From Streptomyces sp. S3(2020) (GTDB taxonomy: Bacteria > Actinomycetota > Actinomycetes > Streptomycetales > Streptomycetaceae), in assembly GCF_013044505.1 (NCBI RefSeq), contig NZ_JABERD010000053.1, forward strand, positions 1-53,399: a stretch of DNA of 53,399 nt. Reading direction: 5' to 3'. The notes under the pieces were generated by a model. That model was not told the DNA's origin. It worked only from the letters and a program-made list of their open reading frames with translations, and searched no databases. Shown here one piece after another: positions 15,483 through 23,104 of this stretch (within the stretch, counting starts at the first letter, position 1; each line of letters opens with the position of its first letter). A program made the position numbers and the translations under genes.

Positions 15483-16913
15483 TCAGGCCTTCTTGGCGGT
15501 TGCCCATGCATGCTGCACCGCCACGTTCGCCTTCACCTCGGCCAGCTGGACCGCCACCGCGCTCGGCGCCGTGCCGCCGCGGCCGTTGCGGGAGGCCAGC
15601 GCGCCCGGCACGTTCAGTACCGTCCGCACCTCCGGCGTCAGATGGGCGCTGATCTTCGCGAACTGCTCGTCCGTCAGGTCGCCCAGTTCCTTGCCCTCGG
15701 CCTCGGCGGCCTTGACGCACTCGCCGGCGACCTCGTGGGCGACGCGGAAGGGCACGCCCTGCTTGACCAGCCACTCGGCGATGTCGGTGGCGAGGGAGAA
15801 GCCGGCCGGGGCCAGTTCCTCCATGCGCTCGCGGTGGACGGTGAGGGTGGCCATCATGCCGGTGAAGGCGGGGAGCAGGACCTCCAGCTGGTCGCAGGAG
15901 TCGAAGACCGGCTCCTTGTCCTCCTGGAGGTCGCGGTTGTACGCCAGCGGGAGCGCCTTGAGCGTGGCCATGAGGCCCGTCAGGTTGCCGATCAGACGGC
16001 CGCTCTTGCCGCGCGCCAGTTCCGCGATGTCCGGGTTCTTCTTCTGCGGCATGATCGACGAGCCCGTGGAGAACGCGTCGTGCAGGGTCACGAAGGAGAA
16101 CTCCTTCGTGTTCCAGATGATGATCTCCTCGGCGATCCGGGAGAGGTTCACTCCGATCATCGCGGTGATGAAGGCGAACTCGGCGACGAAGTCACGCGAC
16201 GCCGTGCCGTCGATCGAGTTGCCGACGCTGCCGTTCTCGAAGCCGAGGTCCTTCGCCACCGCCTCCGGGTCCAGGCCCAGGGAGGAGCCGGCCAGGGCGC
16301 CCGAGCCGTACGGGGAGACCGCCGTCCGCTCGTCCCACTGACGCAGCCGCTCGGCGTCCCGGGACAGGGACTGCGCGTGCGCCAGGACATGGTGGGCGAA
16401 GAGCACCGGCTGGGCGTGCTGGAGGTGGGTGCGGCCGGGCATCGCCACGTCCGGGTGGGCCTCGGCCAGGCCGATCAGCGCGTCCTGGAGCTCGGCGATC
16501 AGGCCGCCGATGATCCGGGCGTGGTCCCGGAGGTACATCCGGAAGAGGGTCGCGACCTGGTCGTTGCGGGAGCGTCCCGCGCGGAGCTTGCCGCCGAGGT
16601 CGGGGCCGAGGCGCTCCAGGAGGCCACGCTCCAGAGCCGTGTGGACGTCCTCGTCGGCGATCGTGCCCACGAAGGAGCCGTCGGCGACATCCGCCGCGAG
16701 CTGGTCCAGGCCCGCGATCATCCGCGTCAGCTCGTCGTCCGTGAGGAGCCCCGCTTTGTGCAGCACGCGCGCGTGGGCACGCGAACCGGCGATGTCGTAG
16801 GGCGCCAGCCGCCAGTCGAAGTGGACGGACGCGGACAGCTTCGCCAGGGCCTCGGCGGGACCGTCGGCGAAACGGGCGCCCCAGAGCCGGACATCACCGC
16901 TGTTGCTGCTCAC
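15483..16913 (-). CDS. argH: argininosuccinate lyase
   Basis: From the GTG at 16913 (AGGAGC ribosome site) the enzyme has 476 residues and begins VSSNSGDVRLWGARFADGPA. The fumarase/aspartase superfamily signature GSSIMPQKKNPD is intact, with the catalytic Ser loop. Other family blocks are present: RSRNDQVATLFRMYLRD, GRTHLQHAQPV and GSGALAGSSLGLDPE. It splits argininosuccinate into arginine and fumarate, the last step of arginine synthesis. It is separate from the argCJBDR operon, but ARG-box-like sequence lies just upstream (16951-16984), so ArgR should control it as well. An upstream in-frame ATG at 16988 runs through the operator and is not the start. Confidence 0.97.
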   Translation of the reverse strand: MSSNSGDVRLWGARFADGPAEALAKLSASVHFDWRLAPYDIAGSRAHARVLHKAGLLTDDELTRMIAGLDQLAADVADGSFVGTIADEDVHTALERGLLERLGPDLGGKLRAGRSRNDQVATLFRMYLRDHARIIGGLIAELQDALIGLAEAHPDVAMPGRTHLQHAQPVLFAHHVLAHAQSLSRDAERLRQWDERTAVSPYGSGALAGSSLGLDPEAVAKDLGFENGSVGNSIDGTASRDFVAEFAFITAMIGVNLSRIAEEIIIWNTKEFSFVTLHDAFSTGSSIMPQKKNPDIAELARGKSGRLIGNLTGLMATLKALPLAYNRDLQEDKEPVFDSCDQLEVLLPAFTGMMATLTVHRERMEELAPAGFSLATDIAEWLVKQGVPFRVAHEVAGECVKAAEAEGKELGDLTDEQFAKISAHLTPEVRTVLNVPGALASRNGRGGTAPSAVAVQLAEVKANVAVQHAWATAKKA

Positions 16914-16950
16914 TTGCGTTGCTCCTAGAGAGGGTGTGGCGCCTTCACTG

Positions 16951-16984
16951 TCATGCATGAGTATGCAGTGCAATGCATGATTCG
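16951..16984 (-). promoter_or_regulatory. argH: ARG boxes upstream of argH
   Basis: ATGCATGAGTATGCA and GTGCAATGCATGAT-type blocks give three ATGCA/TGCAT-bearing half-sites within 34 bp, about 40 bp upstream of argH. This resembles the Streptomyces ARG box pattern and the sequence upstream of argC in this window. Confidence 0.6.
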
Positions 16985-17030
16985 TCAATTACGGGAGGTT
17001 CGGCCGCGAATTTGAAGATCCTTTGAACAT

Positions 17031-17046
17031 GGGTAACCGCTTACCC
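17031..17046. promoter_or_regulatory. short palindrome upstream of the duplicated secreted protein
   Basis: GGGTAACCGCTTACCC is a perfect 6-bp inverted repeat with a 4-base centre, about 80 bp upstream of the start at 17127. It could be an operator or an RNA hairpin. I do not recognise the binding protein. Confidence 0.3.
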
Positions 17047-17126
17047 GTACTCCCCGCCGAACGCAGGCGCCGCGTTTTGTACACCACAGAGACGACGACA
17101 CCCCCCGACCCTTGTGAGGCATCAGC

Positions 17127-17999
17127 ATGTCCAGGGCTCTTCCGAAGTACAACAAGCGCCGCGTCGCGTTGATCGGCGGTGCCACCGCCCTCGTGCTGAC
17201 CGGTGCGGTGATCGCCGGCTCCGCCCTCGCCGGGGAGACCTCCAAGAGCAACACCACGACCAACGCGCAGACCCTCGCCGACCCGGGCACCATCACCTGC
17301 CCGGACGTCGCCTCCCAGCTCCCCGCGATCCCCGCGACCGCGCAGGCCGAGGTCGACCGCAACATCGCCCTCCTCCAGACCCAGATCGACGAGGCCAACC
17401 AGCGCCTGATCGACACGGTCGGCCAGGGTGGCGCCAACTTCGTCCAGAACGCCATCCTCGGCCCGCTGGAGGACAAGCGGATCGCCGTGGTCAACCGCAT
17501 CGCCACCGCCATCGGCCGCACCGCCGACCGCCCGGCGGGCCTGGAGGCTCTCGCGCCCTGCACCCTGAACGCGGGCGGCGTCGCCGACACCGGCGAGGAG
17601 GCCGGGGCGGGCGAGGAGGCGGAGGCCACTCCGAGCGAGGCGGCCTCGGAGGCGGCCGGCGCCGAGGACACGGGCAACGCCGAGGACGCGGGCGGGGCCG
17701 CCGCCGCGGGAGCCATCACCTGCCCGGACGTGGCCTCGCAGCTCCCCGCGATCCCGGCCACCGCGCAGGCCGAGGTGGACCGCAACCTGACCCTCCTGCA
17801 GACCCAGATCAGCGAGGCGAACAAGCGGCTCGTCGACACGGCCGGCCAGGGCGGACCCAACTTCGTCCAGAACGCCATCCTCGGCCCGCTGGCCGACAAG
17901 CGGACGTCGACCATCGACCGCATCGCCATCTCCATCGGCCGTACCGCCGAGAAGCCGCAGGGCCTGGATTCCCTCGCCACCTGCACGCTCACCCAGTGA
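17127..17999 (+). CDS. secreted protein made of two tandem repeats
   Basis: This 290-residue protein has an N-terminal basic/hydrophobic signal (KRRVALIGGATALVLTGAVI, residues 10-36). Two ~92-residue repeats follow at residues 56-147 and 197-288, with the same order of landmarks: ITCPDVASQLPAIPATAQAE, LLQTQI-x-EAN-x-RL, GQGG-x-NFVQNAILGPL, IGRTA and a final CTL. Each repeat carries exactly two Cys, 87 residues apart, which could form one disulphide per repeat. The 50-residue linker is Ala/Glu/Gly-rich and acidic. I do not recognise the repeat as a named domain. It has no sorting signal or C-terminal anchor, so it is probably released. It is followed by a strong terminator and probably transcribed alone. 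Confidence 0.85.
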   Translation: MSRALPKYNKRRVALIGGATALVLTGAVIAGSALAGETSKSNTTTNAQTLADPGTITCPDVASQLPAIPATAQAEVDRNIALLQTQIDEANQRLIDTVGQGGANFVQNAILGPLEDKRIAVVNRIATAIGRTADRPAGLEALAPCTLNAGGVADTGEEAGAGEEAEATPSEAASEAAGAEDTGNAEDAGGAAAAGAITCPDVASQLPAIPATAQAEVDRNLTLLQTQISEANKRLVDTAGQGGPNFVQNAILGPLADKRTSTIDRIAISIGRTAEKPQGLDSLATCTLTQ

Positions 18000-18012
18000 C
18001 GTGACAGGTGCT

Positions 18013-18050
18013 GTGGCCGCCCCGACTTCAGCGCCGGCCGGGGCGGCCAC
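18013..18050 (+). terminator. terminator after the duplicated secreted protein
   Basis: A perfect 12-bp stem, GTGGCCGCCCCG at 18013-18024 pairing with 18039-18050, encloses a 14-base loop and starts 13 bp after the stop codon. Confidence 0.7.
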
Positions 18051-18120
18051 GGCGATGCCCGGCAAACGGATCCCAGAATTCCTTAGACAGGCGAAAGAGT
18101 CGCACCCATAATCGTTAGAC

Positions 18121-18705
18121 ATGGGAAAGACCTATGAACGCATAGACGGCAGGCTGCGCACCTTCATCGAGGCGCAGCCCATTTTCTTCACCGCGACCGC
18201 CCCCCTCTCCGGGGACGGCACGGTCAACCTCTCCCCCAAGGGCCTCAAGGGCTCCTTCGTCGTTCTGGACGAACTCACCTTCGCCTACCTGGACTTCGCG
18301 GGTTCCAACGCCGAGACGGTCGCGCATCTGCGGGAGAACGGCCGGATCACCCTGATGTGGTGCGCGTTCGAGGGCCCGCCCAACATCGTCCGGGTGCACG
18401 GCCAGGGCGAGGCGGTCCTGCGGGACGACCCTCGCTTCAAGGAACTCCTCGGCCACTTCCCGGACATCGACCCGAGCCTGCACGGACTGCGGGCGATCAT
18501 CGTCGTGACGGCCCGGACGATCCGCGACTCCTGCGGCTACGCGGTGCCCTTCATGACGTACGACGAGGACCGCGATCTGCACGCCAGGCGCTTCGCGCGC
18601 GAGGACGACGAATCCCTGAGCGCCTACTTCGCCAAACGGCACATCGCCACGAGCCTGGACGGCCTACCCGGGCTGCCCTTGCCGCTGCCGCCCTCTACGG
18701 TCTGA
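18121..18705 (+). CDS. pyridoxamine 5'-phosphate oxidase-like flavin-binding protein
   Basis: The 194-residue protein has a split-barrel FMN-binding fold of the PNPOx-like family. Typical blocks are QPIFFTATAPLSGDGTVNLS, LTFAYLDFAGSNAETVAHL, NGRITLMWCAFEGPPNIVRV and the following HGQGEAVL strand. The C-terminal part (DSCGYAVPFMTYDEDRDLHA) is typical of an actinobacterial subgroup of unknown substrate rather than of PdxH itself. It would bind FMN or F420 in the cytosol and reduce small molecules. It is followed after 3 bp by an L,D-transpeptidase gene and may be co-transcribed with it. True PdxH is unlikely because the pyridoxal-binding residues are not evident. Confidence 0.8.
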   Translation: MGKTYERIDGRLRTFIEAQPIFFTATAPLSGDGTVNLSPKGLKGSFVVLDELTFAYLDFAGSNAETVAHLRENGRITLMWCAFEGPPNIVRVHGQGEAVLRDDPRFKELLGHFPDIDPSLHGLRAIIVVTARTIRDSCGYAVPFMTYDEDRDLHARRFAREDDESLSAYFAKRHIATSLDGLPGLPLPLPPSTV

Positions 18706-18708
18706 GCC

Positions 18709-19410
18709 ATGGGCTCCCCCGCCGTCGCCACGGCTCTCGTGACCGCGTCCCTTCTCGTGCTCGGTGCCGCACCCGGCGGCGGGCAGCCCCTGCCCGCCCG
18801 GATGGCCGACACCGGGGGCGGCACCCAGTTGATCACCGCGGTCGCCGCCCGGACCGGGTCGACCACCGGCACGCTCACCTGGTGGGATCTGCGCGACGGG
18901 CAGTGGGTGAAGGCCGGTTCGGCCAAGGCCCGGTTCGGGGCGAACGGCCTCGTCGAGGGCGCCTCGCGCAAGCAGAACACCGGCACGACACCGACGGGGC
19001 TCTACCACCTGCCGTACGCCTTCGGCATCAAGGCGGCGCCGCGCGGGACGTCGTACACGTACCGTCCCGTGCGGGAGAAGTCCTGGTGGTGCCAGGACAA
19101 CGGCTCCCGCTCCTACAACCGTTGGAGCGAGCCCCGCGCGAAGGACTGCCGGGCCGCCGAGTCCGAGCATCTGATCGCGTACCCGAAGCAGTACGCCTAC
19201 GCCATGGTCATCGGCTTCAACTACACCGCGCCCGTGCGCGGCCGGGGCGCCGGGATCTTCCTCCATGTCAACGGCAGCGGGGCGACGGCGGGTTGTGTGT
19301 CCGTGTCCGCGGACGCCATGCGGCGGATCCTCGACTGGGCCGACCCGGACGACGATCCGCACATCGCGATCGGCACCACGAGCGGGCGTACGGCGATCAC
19401 CCGGTACTGA
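18709..19410 (+). CDS. secreted L,D-transpeptidase (YkuD-type)
   Basis: The 233-residue protein has an N-terminal export signal (residues 1-20, ALVTASLLVLGAA). The catalytic block is IFLHVNGSGATAGCVSVS, with His186 and Cys196, matching the H...G-C nucleophile pattern of YkuD transpeptidases. Upstream blocks such as GTTPTGLYHLPYAFG and SYTYRPVREKSWWCQD are typical of the actinobacterial subgroup. The family makes 3-3 cross-links in peptidoglycan outside the membrane, and some members act mainly as hydrolases. It starts 3 bp after the PNPOx-like gene, which suggests coupling. Confidence 0.85.
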   Translation: MGSPAVATALVTASLLVLGAAPGGGQPLPARMADTGGGTQLITAVAARTGSTTGTLTWWDLRDGQWVKAGSAKARFGANGLVEGASRKQNTGTTPTGLYHLPYAFGIKAAPRGTSYTYRPVREKSWWCQDNGSRSYNRWSEPRAKDCRAAESEHLIAYPKQYAYAMVIGFNYTAPVRGRGAGIFLHVNGSGATAGCVSVSADAMRRILDWADPDDDPHIAIGTTSGRTAITRY

Positions 19411-19535
19411 GGGGTTACCCCGAGTCACTCGAGTCCCCCTCGAACTCGAACGGACACTGAACACACGGACGTCGCGGCACGTACCTCTGGGCCAAGGGAC
19501 CACGCCAACCCCCTTGCCCCGCTCCCGGAGGAACC

Positions 19536-20918
19536 GTGACCACCACGCTCGCAGGCGGCCGCGCCGCCCGCCGCCAGACGATGCGCCGCATCCGCCCGCG
19601 CCGCTCCCCGGCCGTCCCCCTGGTGATCGCCCTATGGGCGGGCGCGGCCGCGGTGCTGTGGCTGTGGTGGGACAACACCCCCTCCCTCGCGGACAACACC
19701 GCGAAGATCCTCGCCGCGGGCCGGATCACCGGTCTGCTCGCCGGTTACCTCATGGCGCTCGTGGTGCTCCAGATGGCCCGGGTGCCCGCCCTGGAACGGC
19801 GGGTGGGCTCGGACCGGGTGGCGCGCTGGCACGCCATGAGCGGCCGTTACACGATCTTCCTGGTCGCCGCGCACGTCTTCCTCACCATGTGGGCGTACGC
19901 GCTCCAGGCCGGCAAGTCGCTCGGCGACGTGGTCCAGCAGACCATCGACTCGGTCAACACCCTGCCCGACATGGGCAAGGCGGGCATCGGCACCCTGTTG
20001 CTGTTCGTCATCGCGTTCCTCTCGATCGGCGGGATCCGCCGGATCGTCGGGTACGACACCTGGTACCACATCCACCTGCTGACCTACGCGGTCGTCTACC
20101 TGACGTTCTGGCACCAGATCAGCACCGGCAACGAGTTCGCCGTGGAGCCGGCCGCGAAGACCTTCTGGTACGGGCTGTACGGCGTGGTCACGGCGCTGGT
20201 GGTCTGGTACCGGGTCCTCACCCCGATCCGTCTCAACATGCGGCACCGGATGTACGTCGAGGCGGTCATCGAGGAGACGCCGGGCATCGTCTCGGTGCTC
20301 ATCGGCGGCAAGAAGCTGCACCGGATGGGCGCGCAGGCGGGGCAGTTCTTCCGCTGGCGGTTCAAGGCGCCGGGCATGCGGTTCAGCTCGCACCCGTACT
20401 CGCTGTCGGCGGCGCCCCGCCCCGACATGCTGCGGATCACGGTCAAGGCGATCGGCGACCACACCGAACGGCTGCGTGAGCTGACGCCCGGCACCAAGGT
20501 GTGGGCCGAGGGCCCGTACGGGGCCCTCACCGCCCAGCGCCGCAGCCGCGGCAAGGTGCTGCTGGTCGCGGGCGGGGTCGGCATCACGCCGATGCGGGCG
20601 CTGTTCGAGACGCTGCCCGGAGCGAGCGGCGACATCACCCTTCTCTACCGGGCCAACAGCACCCAGGACCTGGCGCTCTGGGACGAGCTGGCCGCCATCG
20701 CCGACGAGCGGGGCGCCCGGCTGATGTACGCGGTCAACAGTCCGGACGGCGAGCGGCCCGACATCTCGGCGGAGCGGCTGCAGCAGAAGCTGCCGGACAT
20801 CGACGAGCACGACGTCTTCATGTGCGGGCCGCCCGGCTTCGCGCAGGGCGTGTACGAAGCACTGCGCGGCGCGGGTGTACCCGCCCGCCGCATCCATCAC
20901 GAGTCGTTCGAGATGTGA
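19536..20918 (+). CDS. ferric-reductase-like transmembrane oxidoreductase (haem membrane domain plus FAD/NAD domain)
   Basis: From GTG 19536 (GGAGGAACC site) the protein has 460 residues. Residues about 25-240 form a ferric-reductase-like membrane domain of six helices with His residues suited to haem ligation (RWHAMSGRYTIFLVAAHVF, WYHIHLLTYAVVYLTFWHQ). Residues about 245-460 are a ferredoxin-NADP reductase domain: flavin motif HPYSLSAAP, nucleotide motif VLLVAGGVGITPMRALFE and C-terminal DVFMCGPPGFAQGVY. It should pass electrons from cytosolic NAD(P)H across the membrane. The next two genes encode a double FMN-binding protein and ApbE, so the acceptor is probably the covalently flavinylated protein outside the cell. 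Confidence 0.87.
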   Translation: MTTTLAGGRAARRQTMRRIRPRRSPAVPLVIALWAGAAAVLWLWWDNTPSLADNTAKILAAGRITGLLAGYLMALVVLQMARVPALERRVGSDRVARWHAMSGRYTIFLVAAHVFLTMWAYALQAGKSLGDVVQQTIDSVNTLPDMGKAGIGTLLLFVIAFLSIGGIRRIVGYDTWYHIHLLTYAVVYLTFWHQISTGNEFAVEPAAKTFWYGLYGVVTALVVWYRVLTPIRLNMRHRMYVEAVIEETPGIVSVLIGGKKLHRMGAQAGQFFRWRFKAPGMRFSSHPYSLSAAPRPDMLRITVKAIGDHTERLRELTPGTKVWAEGPYGALTAQRRSRGKVLLVAGGVGITPMRALFETLPGASGDITLLYRANSTQDLALWDELAAIADERGARLMYAVNSPDGERPDISAERLQQKLPDIDEHDVFMCGPPGFAQGVYEALRGAGVPARRIHHESFEM

Positions 20919-20973
20919 GCGACGGGACCACCTTCTAGGCCTTCAGGTAGAGACTTCAGGAGCTGTTGAAGCG

Positions 20974-21771
20974 ATGAGGAAGAGTCACCCCCTTCGGCGT
21001 GTCGTCCTGGCCGGCGTCGCCACCGTCTCCGGGATCGTGGTGCTGCTGTCCCTGAAGCCGGGGACCAGCGCGACCGACGCGTCCGCGGCCGGCGACACGG
21101 CCCCGCAGCAGAGCGCGGCGGCCCAGGAGTCCGCGCAGGGCGGCGCCCAGGCGGCCACCGGCACCGCCACCGGGGACGCCGTGGACACCCAGTACGGGGC
21201 CATCCAGGTCCGTATCACCTTCGTCAACAACAAGATCACCAAGGCCGAGACGGTCCAGCAGCCCAAGGGCGGCCAGAGCGACCAGATCACCGGCAACGCG
21301 GTGCCGAAGCTCAACGCGGCGACGCTCGCCAAGCAGAGTGCGCAGATCGACACCGTGTCCGGGGCGACCTACACCAGCGAGGGCTACAAGAAGTCGCTCC
21401 AGTCGGCCATCGACAAGGGGAACGCGGCGGCCGCGGCGGGGGCGTCCTCGCCGTCACCGTCGCCGTCGAAGAGCGCGGGCAATGCCCAGGCGGCGGCCCC
21501 CAAGACGGTCACCGGCACCGTCTCCCAGACCCAGTACGGTCCCGTCCAGGTCCGGATCACCGTCACCAACGGCAAGATCACCAAGGCCGAGGCGGTCAAG
21601 CAGCCCACCGGGGGCCAGAGCGACCAGGTCAACGGCAACGCCATCCCGAAGCTCAACCAGGCGGCGGTGGCGGCGGGCGACGCCGACATCGACGCGGTGT
21701 CGGGCGCGACCTACACGAGCGCCGGCTACAAGCAGTCCCTGCAGTCGGCGCTGGACCAGGCCGGTGGCTGA
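20974..21771 (+). CDS. exported protein with two FMN-binding domains
   Basis: The protein has 265 residues from the ATG at 20974, which follows a CAGGAG site. A single N-terminal hydrophobic segment (residues 10-27) is a signal or anchor. Two FMN_bind domains follow, at about 66-147 and 178-261, separated by an Ala/Ser/Pro linker. Each has the flavinylation motif SGATYT (residues 129-134 and 243-248). The Thr at the end is the usual attachment point for FMN through a phosphoester bond made by ApbE. The domains are highly similar to each other (YGPVQVRITVTNGKITKAEA against YGAIQVRITFVNNKITKAET), so they arose by internal duplication. It probably carries electrons outside the membrane from the upstream reductase. 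Confidence 0.87.
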   Translation: MRKSHPLRRVVLAGVATVSGIVVLLSLKPGTSATDASAAGDTAPQQSAAAQESAQGGAQAATGTATGDAVDTQYGAIQVRITFVNNKITKAETVQQPKGGQSDQITGNAVPKLNAATLAKQSAQIDTVSGATYTSEGYKKSLQSAIDKGNAAAAAGASSPSPSPSKSAGNAQAAAPKTVTGTVSQTQYGPVQVRITVTNGKITKAEAVKQPTGGQSDQVNGNAIPKLNQAAVAAGDADIDAVSGATYTSAGYKQSLQSALDQAGG

Positions 21772-22531
21772 CACCGTGGCCGAACCGGCAGAAGCTCCCG
21801 CCGCGGTGCGTCACACGGAGGAGGTCATGGGGACCGTCTTCTCCTTCGACGTCCGCGGCGGGGATCAGGCCGCCGTCGAGGCGGCCCTGGCGAAGGCGGT
21901 CGCGGGTCTGCACCGCGCCGACGCCGTCTTCAGCACGTACCGCGACGACAGCCAGATCTCCCGGCTGGTCCGCGGTGAACTGACGGTCGACGACTGCGAC
22001 CCGGAGGTCGCCGAGGTCCTGGACCTGGGCGCCAAGGCCGAGGAGGCGAGCGACGGCTGGTTCAGCCTGCGCTACGAGGGCCACCTCGACCCGACGGGCA
22101 TCGTCAAGGGCTGGGCCGTGGAACGCGCGGCACGCTCCCTCTCGGCGGCCGGCGCGACCGGGGTGAGCCTCAACGGCGGCGGGGACGTACAGCTGCTGGG
22201 GACGCCACGGCCGCTGCGGCCGGGGGGCCTGGCGGCGGTGGTGTCGGCGGCGGGTACGAGCGAACTGGCCGTGGCGACATCCGGTACGGCCGAGCGCGGC
22301 GCCCATATCGTCGACCCCCGTACCGGCCGCTCGGCGGTCACGGACCTGGTGGCGGTGACGGTGGTGGCGCCGAGCGTGACATGGGCGGACTGCTGGGCCA
22401 CGGCAGCCTTCGCGATGGGTTCGCGGGAGGGACTGCGCTGGCTGGAGGCGCTGCCCGACGTGGAGGCGCTCCTGATCACGGCGGGCGACGAGGTGAGATG
22501 CACAGGAGGCCTGGCATCTCGCCTCGGCTGA
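21764..22531 (+). CDS. apbE: FAD:protein FMN transferase
   Basis: The start GTG 21764 overlaps the upstream gene by 8 bp and gives 255 residues. GTG 21776 is an alternative. ApbE features are VMGTVFSFDVRG at the N-terminus, DPTGIVKGWAVERAA, VSLNGGGDVQLLG and ATSGTAERGAHIVDPRTG, followed by the Mg-binding end region DLVAVTVVAPSVTWADCWAT. There is no signal peptide at this start, so the mature enzyme may act in the cytosol or be exported another way. It attaches FMN from FAD to Thr/Ser in target motifs, and the obvious target is the preceding double FMN-binding protein. It is the last gene of the trio and converges on argR. Confidence 0.9.
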   Translation: MADTVAEPAEAPAAVRHTEEVMGTVFSFDVRGGDQAAVEAALAKAVAGLHRADAVFSTYRDDSQISRLVRGELTVDDCDPEVAEVLDLGAKAEEASDGWFSLRYEGHLDPTGIVKGWAVERAARSLSAAGATGVSLNGGGDVQLLGTPRPLRPGGLAAVVSAAGTSELAVATSGTAERGAHIVDPRTGRSAVTDLVAVTVVAPSVTWADCWATAAFAMGSREGLRWLEALPDVEALLITAGDEVRCTGGLASRLG

Positions 22532-22546
22532 GGGGCCGCGCCCGCT

Positions 22547-23086
22547 TCAGTGCCCGTTCTGGGCCAGCCGCAGCAGATGCTCGGCCAGCGCCTGACCTCC
22601 CACCGGATCCCGGCTGATCAGCATCAACGTGTCGTCACCCGCGATCGTCCCGAGAATGTCGTGCAGCTCGGCCTGATCGATCGCCGACGCCAGGAACTGC
22701 GCGGCACCGGGCGGCGTCCGCAGCACGACGAGGTTCGCGGAGGCCTCCGCGGAGATCAGCAGCTCCTGCGACAACCGCCGCATCCGCTCTTCCTTCGCCG
22801 ACTCCCCCAGCGGTGCCCGAGGGGTCCGGAAACCCCCCTCGCTCGGCACCGCGTAGATCAGGTCCCCGTCGGTGTTACGGATCTTCACCGCGTTCAGCTC
22901 GTCCAGGTCCCGGGAGAGCGTCGCCTGGGTGACGCTCAGCCCGTCGTCGGACAGCAGCTTCGCCAACTGGCTCTGCGAACGGACCGGTTGCCGGTTGAGG
23001 ATGTCCACGATCCGGCGGTGCCGTGCGGTGCGGGTCTGCGGCACGGCAGGCCCATGGGTCTGCTCGTGATCCTGCGCCTGGCTCAT
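22547..23086 (-). CDS. argR: arginine repressor
   Basis: The 179-residue protein has the ArgR architecture: an N-terminal winged helix (RHRRIVDILNRQPVRSQSQL, then SVTQATLSRDLDEL) and a C-terminal hexamerisation/arginine-binding domain (VVLRTPPGAAQFLASAID, then GDDTLMLISRD). It binds ARG boxes when arginine is abundant. It is the last gene of the argCJBD-argR operon (18 bp after argD), so the repressor controls its own synthesis. The N-terminal ~20 residues are an actinobacterial extension. ARG-box-like sites are seen at 27399-27432 and 16951-16984. Confidence 0.97.
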   Translation of the reverse strand: MSQAQDHEQTHGPAVPQTRTARHRRIVDILNRQPVRSQSQLAKLLSDDGLSVTQATLSRDLDELNAVKIRNTDGDLIYAVPSEGGFRTPRAPLGESAKEERMRRLSQELLISAEASANLVVLRTPPGAAQFLASAIDQAELHDILGTIAGDDTLMLISRDPVGGQALAEHLLRLAQNGH

Positions 23087-23104
23087 CGTCGTCTCATTTC
23101 CGGA

